From NCBI RefSeq assembly GCF_003324165.1, contig NW_025407877.1, positions 1,972 to 65,971 of the forward strand: a stretch of DNA of 64,000 bases, in the 5' to 3' direction. Under the pieces are notes generated by a model. It was not told the DNA's origin, made no database searches, and saw only the letters and a program-made list of their open reading frames with translations. Shown in pieces: positions 29,026 through 41,300 of this stretch. The number at the start of each line of letters is the position of its first letter. Positions within the stretch are counted from its first letter, which is position 1. A program made the translations under genes and the position numbers. The stretch comes from Naegleria lovaniensis (lineage: Eukaryota; Heterolobosea; Eutetramitea; Acrasida; Naegleriidae).

Positions 29026-30333
29026 TCATTGTTGTTGTTGTGATTGTCGGTGCGATATCTCTTGTTTTCCAAATTTTTTCAAAATGACAGTTGTAGACTG
29101 ATTGTGTGACAATTCATGAACTAATTGGGTGAGATTTTTCAAATTTTCACCACTGGAGGCAATGATGATCGTCCCTTCATCACCCAATTGGTTGCCACAC
29201 AAATCCAACGATTTCAATTTTGATAGATACGGACTTGAAGCCAATTTTTCAGCAAAATTAACTCCCAGAGAATTATAACTCATGGAGAGACAAGTGAGAT
29301 TACTCATGTGTGGACTTGTCACAATGGAGATGGCTCCTTCTTCTTGAATTTCATTGCTTCCCACTCTTAAAGTAGTTAAATTCGACAGTTTTAAGGCAAT
29401 TAGTTTGGCACCAGATTTTTCAAGACGGTTTCCAGAAAGATCTAAAAACGTCAATGTGGTAAGGTAGTCACTTCCAATCAATGCCATGGCTCCTTCATTT
29501 CCAATATTATTCGATCTTAAATTCAATACTGTTAAATTTGACATGTGAGGACTTTTTCCAATTTCTATGGCTCCACTGTCCCCAATGTCACAAAATGATA
29601 AATATAATTCAGTGAATTTGGAATTTCCATGTGCAAGATAGTGAGCTCCTTTTGATCCAATTCTGGTGATCTCCATCTTGAAATAACCAAGATGGAGAAT
29701 TTGTAATTTGCTCATAAATTTGCTTGTAGAGAGAGCTCGAGCTCCTTTTTCGCTTATATCATTTCCCTGTAAATGCAACTCTCTGAGATTTGACATGATT
29801 ACACTTTGAGCCAATGCTTCCACTCCAATGTCAGTGATATTACAATGATTGACATTTAAAACTTGTAAATTCGTTAATTTTGTGGATGTTGTAATCAATG
29901 AAAGAGCACTATCACGTAGAGAATAATTATAATCTAATTTCAGTACTTTCAAACGTGATGCAATTTTGCTTTGTACAATGTTTTTAATCGCACTGGGTTT
30001 TTCAATTGAATTTTGTCCCAAATCCAACGAAGTAATATTTACATGTTGACATTTAGACATTAATTCCAACCGTTTTTCCAATCCGTTATGATAATTATAA
30101 CGCATCATCAATGATACAGGAGTTTTTCTTGCCATCATATTCCATTGTTTAGAAACGAAAAAACACACTTTAATGGTATCAAATTCAAGAAAGGACATGA
30201 TATAAACACACAAATCATCATCAAAGCAACTCGGAGTGTATGAATTAACTGAAGAATTGGATGAAAGAGTCAATCCCATTTTTTTAATGTGTTTGATTCG
30301 TGCTAACTTGTTTTTGTGATCTGCATAATTCAT
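29026..30333 (-). CDS. F-box/LRR protein (ribonuclease-inhibitor-type repeats)
   Basis: Single-exon 435 aa from ATG 30333. An F-box-like segment sits at about 37-72 (DDDLCVYIMSFLE then VSKQWNMMAR). It is followed by about ten LRRs of the type LTVLNLRSNNIGNEGAMALI, with period about 24-28. The GNEGA pattern is typical of ribonuclease-inhibitor-like or bacterial-style LRRs that are abundant in amoebae. The C-terminus ends in glutamines. The probable role is ubiquitin-ligase substrate adaptor. It is divergently arranged with the receptor kinase gene, 149 bp apart. Confidence 0.8.
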   Translation of the reverse strand: MNYADHKNKLARIKHIKKMGLTLSSNSSVNSYTPSCFDDDLCVYIMSFLEFDTIKVCFFVSKQWNMMARKTPVSLMMRYNYHNGLEKRLELMSKCQHVNITSLDLGQNSIEKPSAIKNIVQSKIASRLKVLKLDYNYSLRDSALSLITTSTKLTNLQVLNVNHCNITDIGVEALAQSVIMSNLRELHLQGNDISEKGARALSTSKFMSKLQILHLGYFKMEITRIGSKGAHYLAHGNSKFTELYLSFCDIGDSGAIEIGKSPHMSNLTVLNLRSNNIGNEGAMALIGSDYLTTLTFLDLSGNRLEKSGAKLIALKLSNLTTLRVGSNEIQEEGAISIVTSPHMSNLTCLSMSYNSLGVNFAEKLASSPYLSKLKSLDLCGNQLGDEGTIIIASSGENLKNLTQLVHELSHNQSTTVILKKFGKQEISHRQSQQQQ

Positions 30334-30482
30334 GTTTAATGTGTTCTACATGTCATTTACCATTGAGAAAATTAGTTGATTACACACAGGTCCACCTTGT
30401 GATCTTCAACTTTTGCAAGGTATTGATCTATTTGGTATAGAACTGTCACATCCTTCACTTTTCATTTTCCAGATCAAAAAAA
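30334..30482. promoter_or_regulatory. Short bidirectional promoter region
   Basis: 149 bp separate the ATG of the minus-strand F-box/LRR gene from the ATG of the plus-strand receptor kinase, so both promoters must lie here or extend into the genes. No clear TATA box. An A-run directly precedes the ATG at 30483. Confidence 0.4.
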
Positions 30483-33400
30483 ATGAATCAATTCAACAAC
30501 TTTCAAGACAACGAACAAGCGCTGGCAAAACCGTATGCTGCTCTCGAATCGTCCAGTACTTCTCCTTCCATTGGTCTTCTCATAACTTCTCACAACCTTC
30601 ATGATGATCATTGGAAAGACATCTCGTCGTATTCACAACATTCATGTAACCACTTATTGGAACCTCAAAGCAACACTTCGAACAGCTATTGTTGTGCAAG
30701 ATCATCTTCTAAAACCAATGTAAGCTTTTGTATATCCATGCTTACATTCTCAATCGTGATCGTCGTGTGTCTTCTCACTTTGTTTCATTTCGCTCTCTCA
30801 TTTCTCACCACACAACAAGAGCATTTCCATAAAAGTCAATCCATATCTTCCAGCAACGCTGTTTGTGGAGTGACTTGTGTGCATGGTGATTGCATTGTCG
30901 ATCTTATAAATGGTGACTTTTGTTCATGTCATCCAGGATATACTCAAGATGCTTGTGACAATGTCTTGTTCGATTTTGACAGCGATCAAGCGCTTCTTTC
31001 AACTGTAGCAAGTGAGCTCGTGACTCTCAATCCAACGAATTGTTTCGATGTCTTTAAAGATTACAACCCTGCTTTTGGTCTGGATTACGATTGTTATTCA
31101 AGAAATAGCAAATTCTATGTTCAATTAGGACCTGAACATTTGGTGTTTCCCAAATATTTCAACACGAGTGGTGCTGTGAAGATCAGAATTAATGCACTCC
31201 CCAGACAAACACCACAAACTATTTTGGAAGTGGTACCCATGGTTGGAGTGGGTGCTTTGGTTCGAACTTCAAAAAGTTATCGATTTTCACCCAATGCTCA
31301 ACTCAGTTACAAATTTTTCACACAAGACACGTCCTCCTCAGAGTTTGTGAAGAATATCAACACTCCAAACTTTGTACTAGCTCCAGATAGTGTCAAATCC
31401 ACGACAGTGACATTTTCTGTGAATATTACACAAAGAGGTCTTGTATGGAATACGACGACAAGTTCGACTGAATTCAACACGGGGTACAGTCCTCCAAATT
31501 TTCTCTACACAACCAATGAGTTTACTTGCAATGGAGTGAATTGTTTTTTGGAGGCGTTTTTGACAGGACCAAAGAATGCTTTTACAACTACATTTTCATT
31601 TGATGGCTCTATTGCTAACTCATTGTCAGGATATCAATTGATCAAACTGTCTTCATCTATGGTACCATCTTCTGTCAAGACTGGCTCCATACTTACCATT
31701 GGTGCAACGTCACTGTCAGAAAAACCTATTCCTGAAAGAAATGTCAATGTAAGCTTTGCTGATATTTCCGTAATAATTTCCTCATTTTACGTGTTAACTG
31801 GTGGAGGTGTGACTCAATCTATCTCTGGAGGAAATGTCATGATTGCTGTGACATCGACAGATTCAGTGAATTATCCATTAAGCTTGATCTCAAATTTGGC
31901 AGTTACTTGGCAATGTAATGGACCAACTGGCAGTAATTGTGGTCTGGTGTCACAAGGGTTGTCTGCATCCATTGCAAATGCAAATCTCAAAATTGGAAGC
32001 TATGTCATTTCAGTAACCATTGGAGGTTTCACTACGTTGACCACAAACGTTCAAATTGTGGACTCGGCTCCTTTACCCGTCACCTTGTCACCAATTCCTC
32101 CATTTACGTCAAAAGGTTCATCCATCAAATTTTCAGCTGTGATTTATGTGACGACCTCGCTCTCGATAAGTTTTAATATTTTCCAAAATAATGTCAAATT
32201 AAGTGACGCACCAATTTATCTAGCCACTCAAGAAAAATCGTCGTATTATTTAACTGGAGAATTTCCAACAACGAACACTATTCCATATTCACCTTTGCAA
32301 ATAACCATGTATTTGAACGGAAATTCATTCAATTTTACAACGACCATCATGCCAAAACCATTGAGATTTGGAACTTGTTTTGTGTATCCAGATGCTGGCA
32401 CAATCTATGCCTATGAAACTGTATTAACATTGACCTGTACATCACCATTCCAGAAAAAGATGTCAAATCTGTGACCATAGATATTGTCGATTCTTCAAAA
32501 GAATTGATGTATTCTGTTTCGAGTACTAAACAAACCTCAGTTATGACTCGAATTGCAGTTGGAAACATGAGAGTTGTTTTCACACAAACAGATCTATATG
32601 GAGGAGTTGTTACAAAAACCATTCCACTCGTAGGCACTTTTCCAGCAAGCATTTCTCCAGGTAGTAGTACATTACAACAATGTGTGCAATATATAAGCGA
32701 AAAGATATCACCATCCAATGAAACCACGAATATTCACACAGCTAATAATTATGCCATCCTATTGAACATGTGTGTCAGTGGTTCATTTGTGGTGAGCTCG
32801 TCACCTTTTGATTACGGAATGATTAATACCACACTTGTCAACATTTTTTCAACCATCAGCTACATGAGAACGAACGTATTCCATTCGAGTGTCAATGACT
32901 TGGCTGCAGAATATTTAACACCACTCGTTGTACAAGTAGTTGCCTTCTGTAAGAAATTGAACATTTACAACACGTTATTGCAAACCTATGGTAATATTTT
33001 GGCCACTCATGTGAAATTTATTGTACAAAATATCAAAGCCTCAAGAATTTCAAAAAACAATTTGCAAGCTCTTCAACAATTATTACTTGATATATATTCA
33101 CAGAAACTAATGATTGGATCCAGTGGAAATAATCAACAATTATCAATAATTACTTCTCAAATTTTGGATTTTGTCAAAGTCATGACACGATCATGGGAAA
33201 TTCAATCCATAAGTACAGATGGCGAATATTCTAGTAACGCATTGACAGCTAAAATTTTCACAGTGCCCAACATTGCTGAATTTTCAGGAAGGACTTTCTC
33301 ACTGTTTGGAAATAGCACCATGACCTTCCCCAAGAGTGGTCTCACCGATGCATTCTCCACTTCACGATATCGAGTCTTGACCTCTGTTTATGATTTTTCA

Positions 33401-35067
33401 AACATTTTTTCAAATTTACTTCCGACCAATTCAGTTCCTTTCATTCAAAGCATTTATACTCTGGATGTTAAAAGAAGCAACGACGATACCATACTTGATG
33501 TGAATAATTTACCACAACCCATTCAACTCACATTCAATATTTCCTCAAATAATCTCAATTCCACACTCTTACAATTATATTCAGAAAAGAAGGCAAATAT
33601 TGTATGTCGATATTTCCTCGAGTCGAATTCTGTATGGATCAATGATTCGACCATTACAACCTCGGTTCAATCTTTGGTAATGACACAAAGTGTTCCCACA
33701 TTTAATGCAACTTTAAATTCGACAGTCATGATCAATTCGACCACTACGAACTATGTCATTACATGTTCGACCAATCATTTGACTTCATTTGCAGTATTTG
33801 CCGACATTTATCCACCATTCATCAATACTTCCACCAATTCTACGAACACGACCAATATTGATCCAAACAATCCTCGTGTGGTCACTCCCACTGGTCTCGG
33901 TGGAGGCGAAATTGCTGCCATTGTTGTTTCCATACTCGTCGTGTGTGTTCTTGCTCCATTGGCCATTCTTGTTTTTGCAGCTTTAGGATTTTATCTATTG
34001 AAGAGAAAACAAAAATCAAAAGCAACTACAAATTCTCATGTGGCAGCTACCAGTGAAGCGCTGGTCATGAAAGAACTCGAACCAAAGAGTCATTTACAAG
34101 ATTCTTCATCTGCTCTTTTCATTAGCGAGTATCGATCCATGAAAGGAGGCACAGCAATGAATGATTTCTCTTCACAAAGTTCAGTCACTTCAAGTCCAAC
34201 CACTTCGACCATTGTCACTCAAAATATTTTGGGTAAAAAGTATGAAATTATTGAGAAAATTGGAGCAGGAGCATTCGGAGCAGTGTTTAAGGCATCGAAT
34301 TTGAGTTATTCTGGCAAGTCATCCGAGAGTCCATTTGTGGCAGTGAAAAAGATTCAACTCTCAGGTCTTTCTGAATTGAATGAAAAGTTCAAGGAAGCAG
34401 TTGCCATGTTCAAGACCAAACACGATCATTTGGTTTCACTCCAAGATGCACTCATTGATGAAGCAAGCATGTCTCTCTTCCTCGTCATGAAATATTACGC
34501 GCATGGAGATTTGGATCAATTCATTAAGGATAAGAAACATCTCCCAGAAAAGGTATTGAAACAAATCATTGTTCAAGTGTGTCAGGGTTTAAAGTATTTG
34601 GAGCAAGAACGAGACATGTTGCATCGTGATGTGAAACCTTCGAATATTTTCATTGAATCGTTTGATACGAAAAAGAATAAGATTCAAGTCGTGTTGAGTG
34701 ATTTTGGACTCGCACGAGAAAGTACCATGTTGCAGTCGATGAGTTTTGCTGGAACTCCCTTCTTTATGAGCCCACAAATGCTCATTGGAAGCAAGTATAG
34801 TTTCAATGCAGATATTTTCAGTTTGGGTTGCAGTATCTTTGGTTTGGCCACGTTTGATTTAACCGTGTCGTTGGCTCAGCTCTATTTCAAAAGATGCCAA
34901 ACATTGAAGAAGTCAAGCAATATGTGACTGAAAAGATCAAGCAATGTGGTGAGAAGTATAGTGATGGATTTATTAAGGCACTGCTGGCCATGCTTGAATT
35001 CGATGCAGAGAAGAGACCTAATGCAGCACAAGTATTAGCCATGGACTTTTTTAAAAACACTCAATGA
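30483..35067 (+). CDS. Receptor Ser/Thr kinase with EGF, REJ-like and GPS/GAIN-like ectodomain
   Basis: ATG 30483 follows an A-run; the stop is at 35067. Two one-base frame breaks (near 32445 and 34885) must be bridged, giving about 1,527 residues. Layout: about 80 cytoplasmic residues; signal-anchor helix (ISMLTFSIVIVVCLLTLF); one EGF domain with six cysteines (nt 30868-30960); a large ectodomain with REJ-like features (AVTWQCNGPTGSNCG); then a GPS motif, CSTNHLTSFAVFAD, with the cleavage dyad Leu-Thr at 33779-33784. A second helix follows (nt about 33910-33990). The cytoplasmic kinase (nt 34229-35040) has GAGAFGAVFK, VAVKK, HRDVKPSN, DFG and GTPFFMSPQML. GPS domains self-cleave in adhesion GPCRs and polycystin-1. 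Here the same module is joined to a kinase with intact catalytic residues. N-glycosylation sites are dense. Confidence 0.8.
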
Positions 35068-35396
35068 GTTCTTCTTTTCATGAGGTCAATGTTATTACAG
35101 ATCCAATAAAATCAAAGCAAACAACAACTTAGCAACCATGGTCTAAGGTATTTGCAGATGTTCAAGAAGTGCAAGCAGTTTTCTGTTCCGTTTTGGGAGT
35201 TTTTCCCAAAGTGTGTTCGTGAACACTCAAAAAAAATCAACACAAATCCTTTCTAGCAAGATTTATTTCTCTCTGGACTTAACACCACCCAGAAACACAA
35301 CGGAAGTAAATCACGAGTTCCGTTCCAACATCATCCTGTCGAACAACAGAACAACAACCATAACAATACCAACAAAATCATCATCAACTACAAGCA
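35068..35396. other. Intergenic region between receptor kinase and VPS13
   Basis: 329 bp, AC-rich just before the VPS13 ATG (AACAACAACCATAACAATACC). It presumably holds the VPS13 promoter and 5' UTR. No gene or repeat was found. Confidence 0.4.
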
Positions 35397-38300
35397 ATGT
35401 TTGAAGGCATTGCCTCTACCATCATTGTAAAATTATTGGGGGATTATATCGAAAATCTTGACAGTAAATCACTTAAGATTGCGATATGGAGTGGTAGTAT
35501 TAATCTCACCAATTTAACGCTCAAGGCTTCGGCTTTGGATACATTTGATTTACCTATATCGGTCGTACAGGGATGTGTTGGAAGTATTGATGCCTCAATT
35601 CCTTGGCAATCGCTCTCGAGCAGTCCTGTGATTGCAAAAGTGAGTGATGTTTTTCTGGTGGTTCAACCGAAAAAGTGTGATCACGTAGGTGGTTTGTTGA
35701 AATTTCTCTCGGATTGATTCACCCGAATTATAATAATTTTATGAATATTCTAATGATTGTGAAATTTATATCATCAAATATATAATATCTCAAATATATG
35801 TTTTAATAATACACATGTGGTCTCATAAATTTATGGCCTAATTGTTGCCGTGATGAATATATTGACACACTCCACTCTGTGTGTAACACTACTTAACGCA
35901 ACGGTTACAACAAAACATCAACCAAATTGAACGATTCCGAACCGATCATCCACAACAGTACGATGAAAAATCTGAGAAGGCACGAGGATTGCTGGCCAAA
36001 CAACGTGCTCTTCAAAATCACGAACTATGGAGAGAACAACAAGAGTTATTGAATGAAGCAGCAGGCTCAGAAAAGAAGGAGGAAAAACAAGGAGACACAT
36101 TCGTCTCTCGATTGACGGAAACAATTCTCAACAATCTTCAAGTTGAAATTTCAAACGTACATGTTCGTTATGAGGATGGATCTAATCCAAAAAATCGTAT
36201 TGTTTTTGGTATTACTATGGAAAAGCTCTCTCTCAAGAGTTGCAATGAAAGTTGGGAGGAAGTATTCATCAAGACAGCTCAACAAGCGTTCTATAAGAAA
36301 TTACTTTTACAAAATTTGTCATTCTACATGAACAATAACGAGGTGGAATTATTTTCCAAGTCTGGAATGGATACTAAAAAGTTTTCACTTCACATGAGGA
36401 AAATTATCACGGAAAACAAATTTTACAGAAGATTTATTGTGAGTCCAATTAATGGCGAATTAAAACTCATACTGCAAAAAGAAGGTCATATAGACATGTC
36501 AAAACCCAACTCATTGCAAATCTACTGCTAGACAATGTAAATATTTGCCTCGACGACAGACAATACAAAAATTTATTGTCTACTTTGGAATACATGACCA
36601 ACTATGCGAGATTTGAAAAATTTAGACATTTACGACCTAAAAGTGACTATATTTCAAGCGAAAAACAATTATGGTGGGAATATTTAGTGAATGCAGCAAA
36701 GGATATAGTGGAAAAGCAACATTTCACTTGGGAACAAGTTGAAGAACGAAAAAAGGATCGTAAAGAATATATTGAACTCTTCAAGAGAACTAAGGAATAT
36801 CCTTGGCAGAAAAAACTCTCGGAATCTGAAAAGAAAGTCCTTCAAGAACTTGAGGACAAGTTAGATTTTGACGATGTACTCTTTTTCCGAGAGTTAGCCC
36901 ACGAAGAATTAAAAGTGGAAAAGGAGAAGAATAAGCACATGCTAGTTAAAAAAGAGAAATCTGGTGGATGGTTTTCTGGATGGTTTGGAGGAGGCGGTAC
37001 GAAATCATCGACAACAGCCAGCACTGGCTCAGAAGAAGAGCCTTCATCACCTGTAGTGTTTGAATTCACAGATGAGCAACGTGAGGAACTTCACAAAACC
37101 ATCGGCTACAACGCAAAAGAAAAATCTCAATCTCTCGAATTACCTGCTGAATATGTGGCTTATCAAATTAACTTTTTCCTAAAGCAAGGTGAGCTTAAAT
37201 TGAGAAGTGCTCGTGTGAAAAGTAGTGATGCTGAATCGGCGATAGTGAAAGGTGCTTTCAGCAACTTTAGAACAGAGGTTGGAGTACGAGCTCAAGGCTC
37301 TGTCATTGTACGAGTTACATTGGAAGACTTTGAAATAACGGATCACTTTTCAGACGTGACTCAATTCAAGCAAATCCTTTCAAAACGAAAGGACTCTGGA
37401 CAACTTGCTGAAGTACTTGTTGAAACAAAGCCTTTGGATGGAGAGTCAGACTTGAAGCTTCAAGTATTACTTCAACAAGTCGATATTGCTATTAATATTC
37501 CACTTATCCAAAAGATTCTCTCCTTCTTTATTATTCCATCCAATCTTGATTTTTCTACACTACAAAGTTTAGCAATGAAACAATTCGAAAATTTACAACA
37601 GCAAGCACTCACTCAGTTGAAAGTTGCACTCGAATCCAAGATGATTATTTCTTTGGATGTACTCATTTTAGCACCAACATTTATTGTACCTATTGATCAC
37701 AAAGATGAGAATTCAAAAGTTGTTTTACTAGATTTAGGTAAACTGAAATTCAAGAGTGACATTGATAAAATTGAGCGAGCTAGAAGAATTAAAAACGAAA
37801 CCGTTGAAGAGAAGGACTTTTACGATCGATTTGATATAGAGCTTTCAAATATTCAAGCCATGATTACTGATGTTTCCAGTTTTAGAAATAACACCTATTT
37901 ATCTACAGAGGGCTCAAATAGTTTCCAATTGGTGGAAAAAGTTAGTGTTGCTTTGAAATTGGGCTTGCTCATCACCAATGACCCCAACTATGCTGGAACA
38001 AAGCTCGAAGGAAGTGTTCCAAATATCAAGATTAATTTATCACCAATGGCCATGAATACTATTATCAAAGTCACCAATAATTTCCTTGTTCTGGCAGATA
38101 ATCCCACAGGCAACAGCAAGGAAGATGTAGAACTCAAAGGACCCATGAAAATCAAATCTGATCTTTTAACAGAAAGCCAATGGAAAAATTATTGGGCTGA
38201 GCTCACAGAAAATGGACGTTTAATGCTCTACACGAACGAGAACGATCTAAAAGCTGCTGGTTGTATCATTTTGAATGAAAGATCGGTGGAGTATCACGAG

Positions 38301-41300
38301 CGTGATAAAAATCCAGAACTGAGTGCGTTACAGTGGTGTGCAGTAATTCCACAAGACACAGGACCTACCACTGTCTATTTTGAAGTTGAAAATCAAAGTG
38401 TGTATGACAAGTGGTTCAACCTAATGATCACTAAGAATGTGAATCGAAAACTTGTACTTGATATTACCAATACAGAGAATGTAGAAAAGGAGGAAGTACG
38501 ACAAAAGAAAGTGAATTTCAAATTGAAGTTTAACCTTGGCGAGTTTTGTGCCTCCCTCGTATATAACAAGAAGGTTGATAACACTGAAAACAGTCCAATT
38601 ATTGATTTGCCTCTCACTGACATCAAATTGCACGATTTTTCTGTAGATATGGCGGTCAGAAATTATGATATGATCATGAACTTTGCTCTTAGAGCCTTCA
38701 CTATTAGTGACAAGACCACCCATCTCACTGACAAGTATATTATTACCTCAGACTTGCAATCAGACAAACGGTTAGCAGATTTGACGCTGATACAAGTCAA
38801 TAATAGGGAATCTGAATATTACACCAGAAATGCGGATTTACTGTTGGACGTGACCTTTCACAAAATGCTCTTCAATTTTGACCCAGTTTCTCTCACTACT
38901 TTTCTATTGTATATATATGATGTTATTGAATTAACACAACAAATTGAATCAAGAGTTCCAACCATTACACCAGCGGAGGCCAAGAAATTTGTTGAAAAGA
39001 GAGATAAGAAGAGGAACAATCTAGATTTACATGCCTCACTCTCCGAAGTGAGCTTGGTGCTCGTATTGCAAGACTATTCTAATTTTGCTACTGCCACAGT
39101 TGCCAATGCAGATGTTTCTTTCGCCATGAACGATGTTTCCTTATATGTGAAGGGAACTGTCGGCAATTTGTTGGCTGTAGACAATACCAACGACGGTACA
39201 ATCTACAGGGAAATTGTTGGTCTTTCATCCTCGAGTGATAAGTCACTTATTACCTTTTCATATCATCAGAATAATGAACGTCCTGCTGAGTTGCTGCCCT
39301 CTCAACCTTACTACAACAAGTTTTTGAAGCTCGTACTTGAGTCTGTTAAAATCGTCTATTTGAACAGAATTATCATCAGATTGCAACATTACATGCAAAA
39401 TGGACCATTATGGGACGTGTTGGCAGCAGGTGGTAAAAAAGTTTCTGAAATTTCTAAGGATACTGTTGCAAAACAATACGAAAGTTTAGAAATGTTTAAT
39501 TTGGACGTGACATTATTGAACCCTCTCGTCCTTGCTCCAATGGCGTACAACAATCCAGAATGCATTGTTGGTAATTTGGGTAAAATCAGAGTTTCAAATT
39601 CGCTTTTTGAGAGAAACAACTGCTGGTTAGAAAGTTATGACATTTCTTTCACTAAAATGAATTTACACACCATAACAGCACAGGATCCAATGACATATGT
39701 CGTTGGAGATATGGATTGGATTTTGGCTGTTGAAAGACCTGTCATTAATACGGAAAACAAATTTCCAGGAGTGTCCGTTGATATCAAGGTGTCAGATGTT
39801 GCCATGACTCTCACACAAGAACAATATCAAATGATTTTTAAGGTCATTGATGGAAATGTGAACGACAATGCTGGTTTTGCAAAAATAGAGGAAAAGAATG
39901 ATAAAGAGATGACCTCATCCACTGGTACAAGCGCTACGCCCGTTAAGAAAGAAACCACAGAACAAGATGCTAAAATTACTGATGTCACAGTCAAGGTTCT
40001 CTTCTCCAATTTGAATTTAACAGTCTCGAAATCAACAGAAGATTCATTGGCACGAATGAACATGTATGACCTCAATGTAGACTTTAATATGAAGCGAAGT
40101 GGATTGTCGAACACGAGCGTTTCAATCAGTGCAGCAGATGCTCATGATCTCCGAAAATCCGACAGTTACTTCAAGACCTTTGTTGATACTCGACAGGATC
40201 AAACATCTTTCACAAAATCTCAACATTTCCTGCTTGTGGACGTTGTGAACGATCCAGAGAAATCCCTTGTCAAAGTAGATGTTAAAATGGGAAATCCTCG
40301 TATTATTTTCATTCCTGAAATTGTATTTGATATCCAGAACTTCTTCATGAACATGAGACCACAAAAACCACCAAAAGGAAAGATTCTATCTTTTGAAAAT
40401 ATGCCTGTTGGTGACATTCATATCAATACTGACATTACATTGGGAGCTGACTTGTCGTTAACACCCACAAAGCGATTAATTGTCCATACCATTGAGGGTG
40501 GAAATATTGAAATTAACGGTAACGGTCACATCATTGATCTGCCATTCGTTCAACAAGTTTTCAAAATTGAAGCGGGCATGACCTTAACATTGACCAATGT
40601 AGTCATTAAGAAAGAACCTGAACACAAATTGGAGGATTATTGTGAGTTGGCGGACAAGGCGTCAATAGTTTTTGGAAATGGAAGTAAATTCATCAGCAAC
40701 AAGGAAGGAGCTACCAATGAAGACAAATCAAGCACCATTGTAAGCGTGTTTGTGGACAATCCAAATGTCATGTTTCCCGTCAAGCCCAATGATCCTAATA
40801 GCAGGCTTTTGGTAGTAAGATCTCAACTGAAATTCAAAATGCAAACGAGCGCTACAAAGCAGCTCTTTGTTGTGAGTATCCATGAGTTGACCATGTTTGT
40901 TGATAGTTTCCAGTCTTCAAGTCAAGTCATGATGAAAAATAATATTTTAGAGCCTCTCTCGTTGGATTTAGAATACTTCTCAGAACACAAGTCGCGAGTT
41001 GACATTTTGAGCGATGTTAAGGCGAAAATTGATGGAAACATTCGAGCACGAGTTTCCTATCAAGATGTTAAAATGATCACTGAAGTGGTGAACCATTTCA
41101 CAGAAGCCATGAAAAAACCCAAGACGACAGACAGTAGCTATCTATTGTCCGATGATCATTTAGCGAATCATCTCTCCGATAATTCTGATATTTCCGATGA
41201 AGAAGAGGAATTTGAAGAAGCCAAAGATGAAATTGAACACATTGATGGACAGTTTGTTCTTAGTGACTATGTCGAGTCGAGAGACTCTCTCACAAACCAT

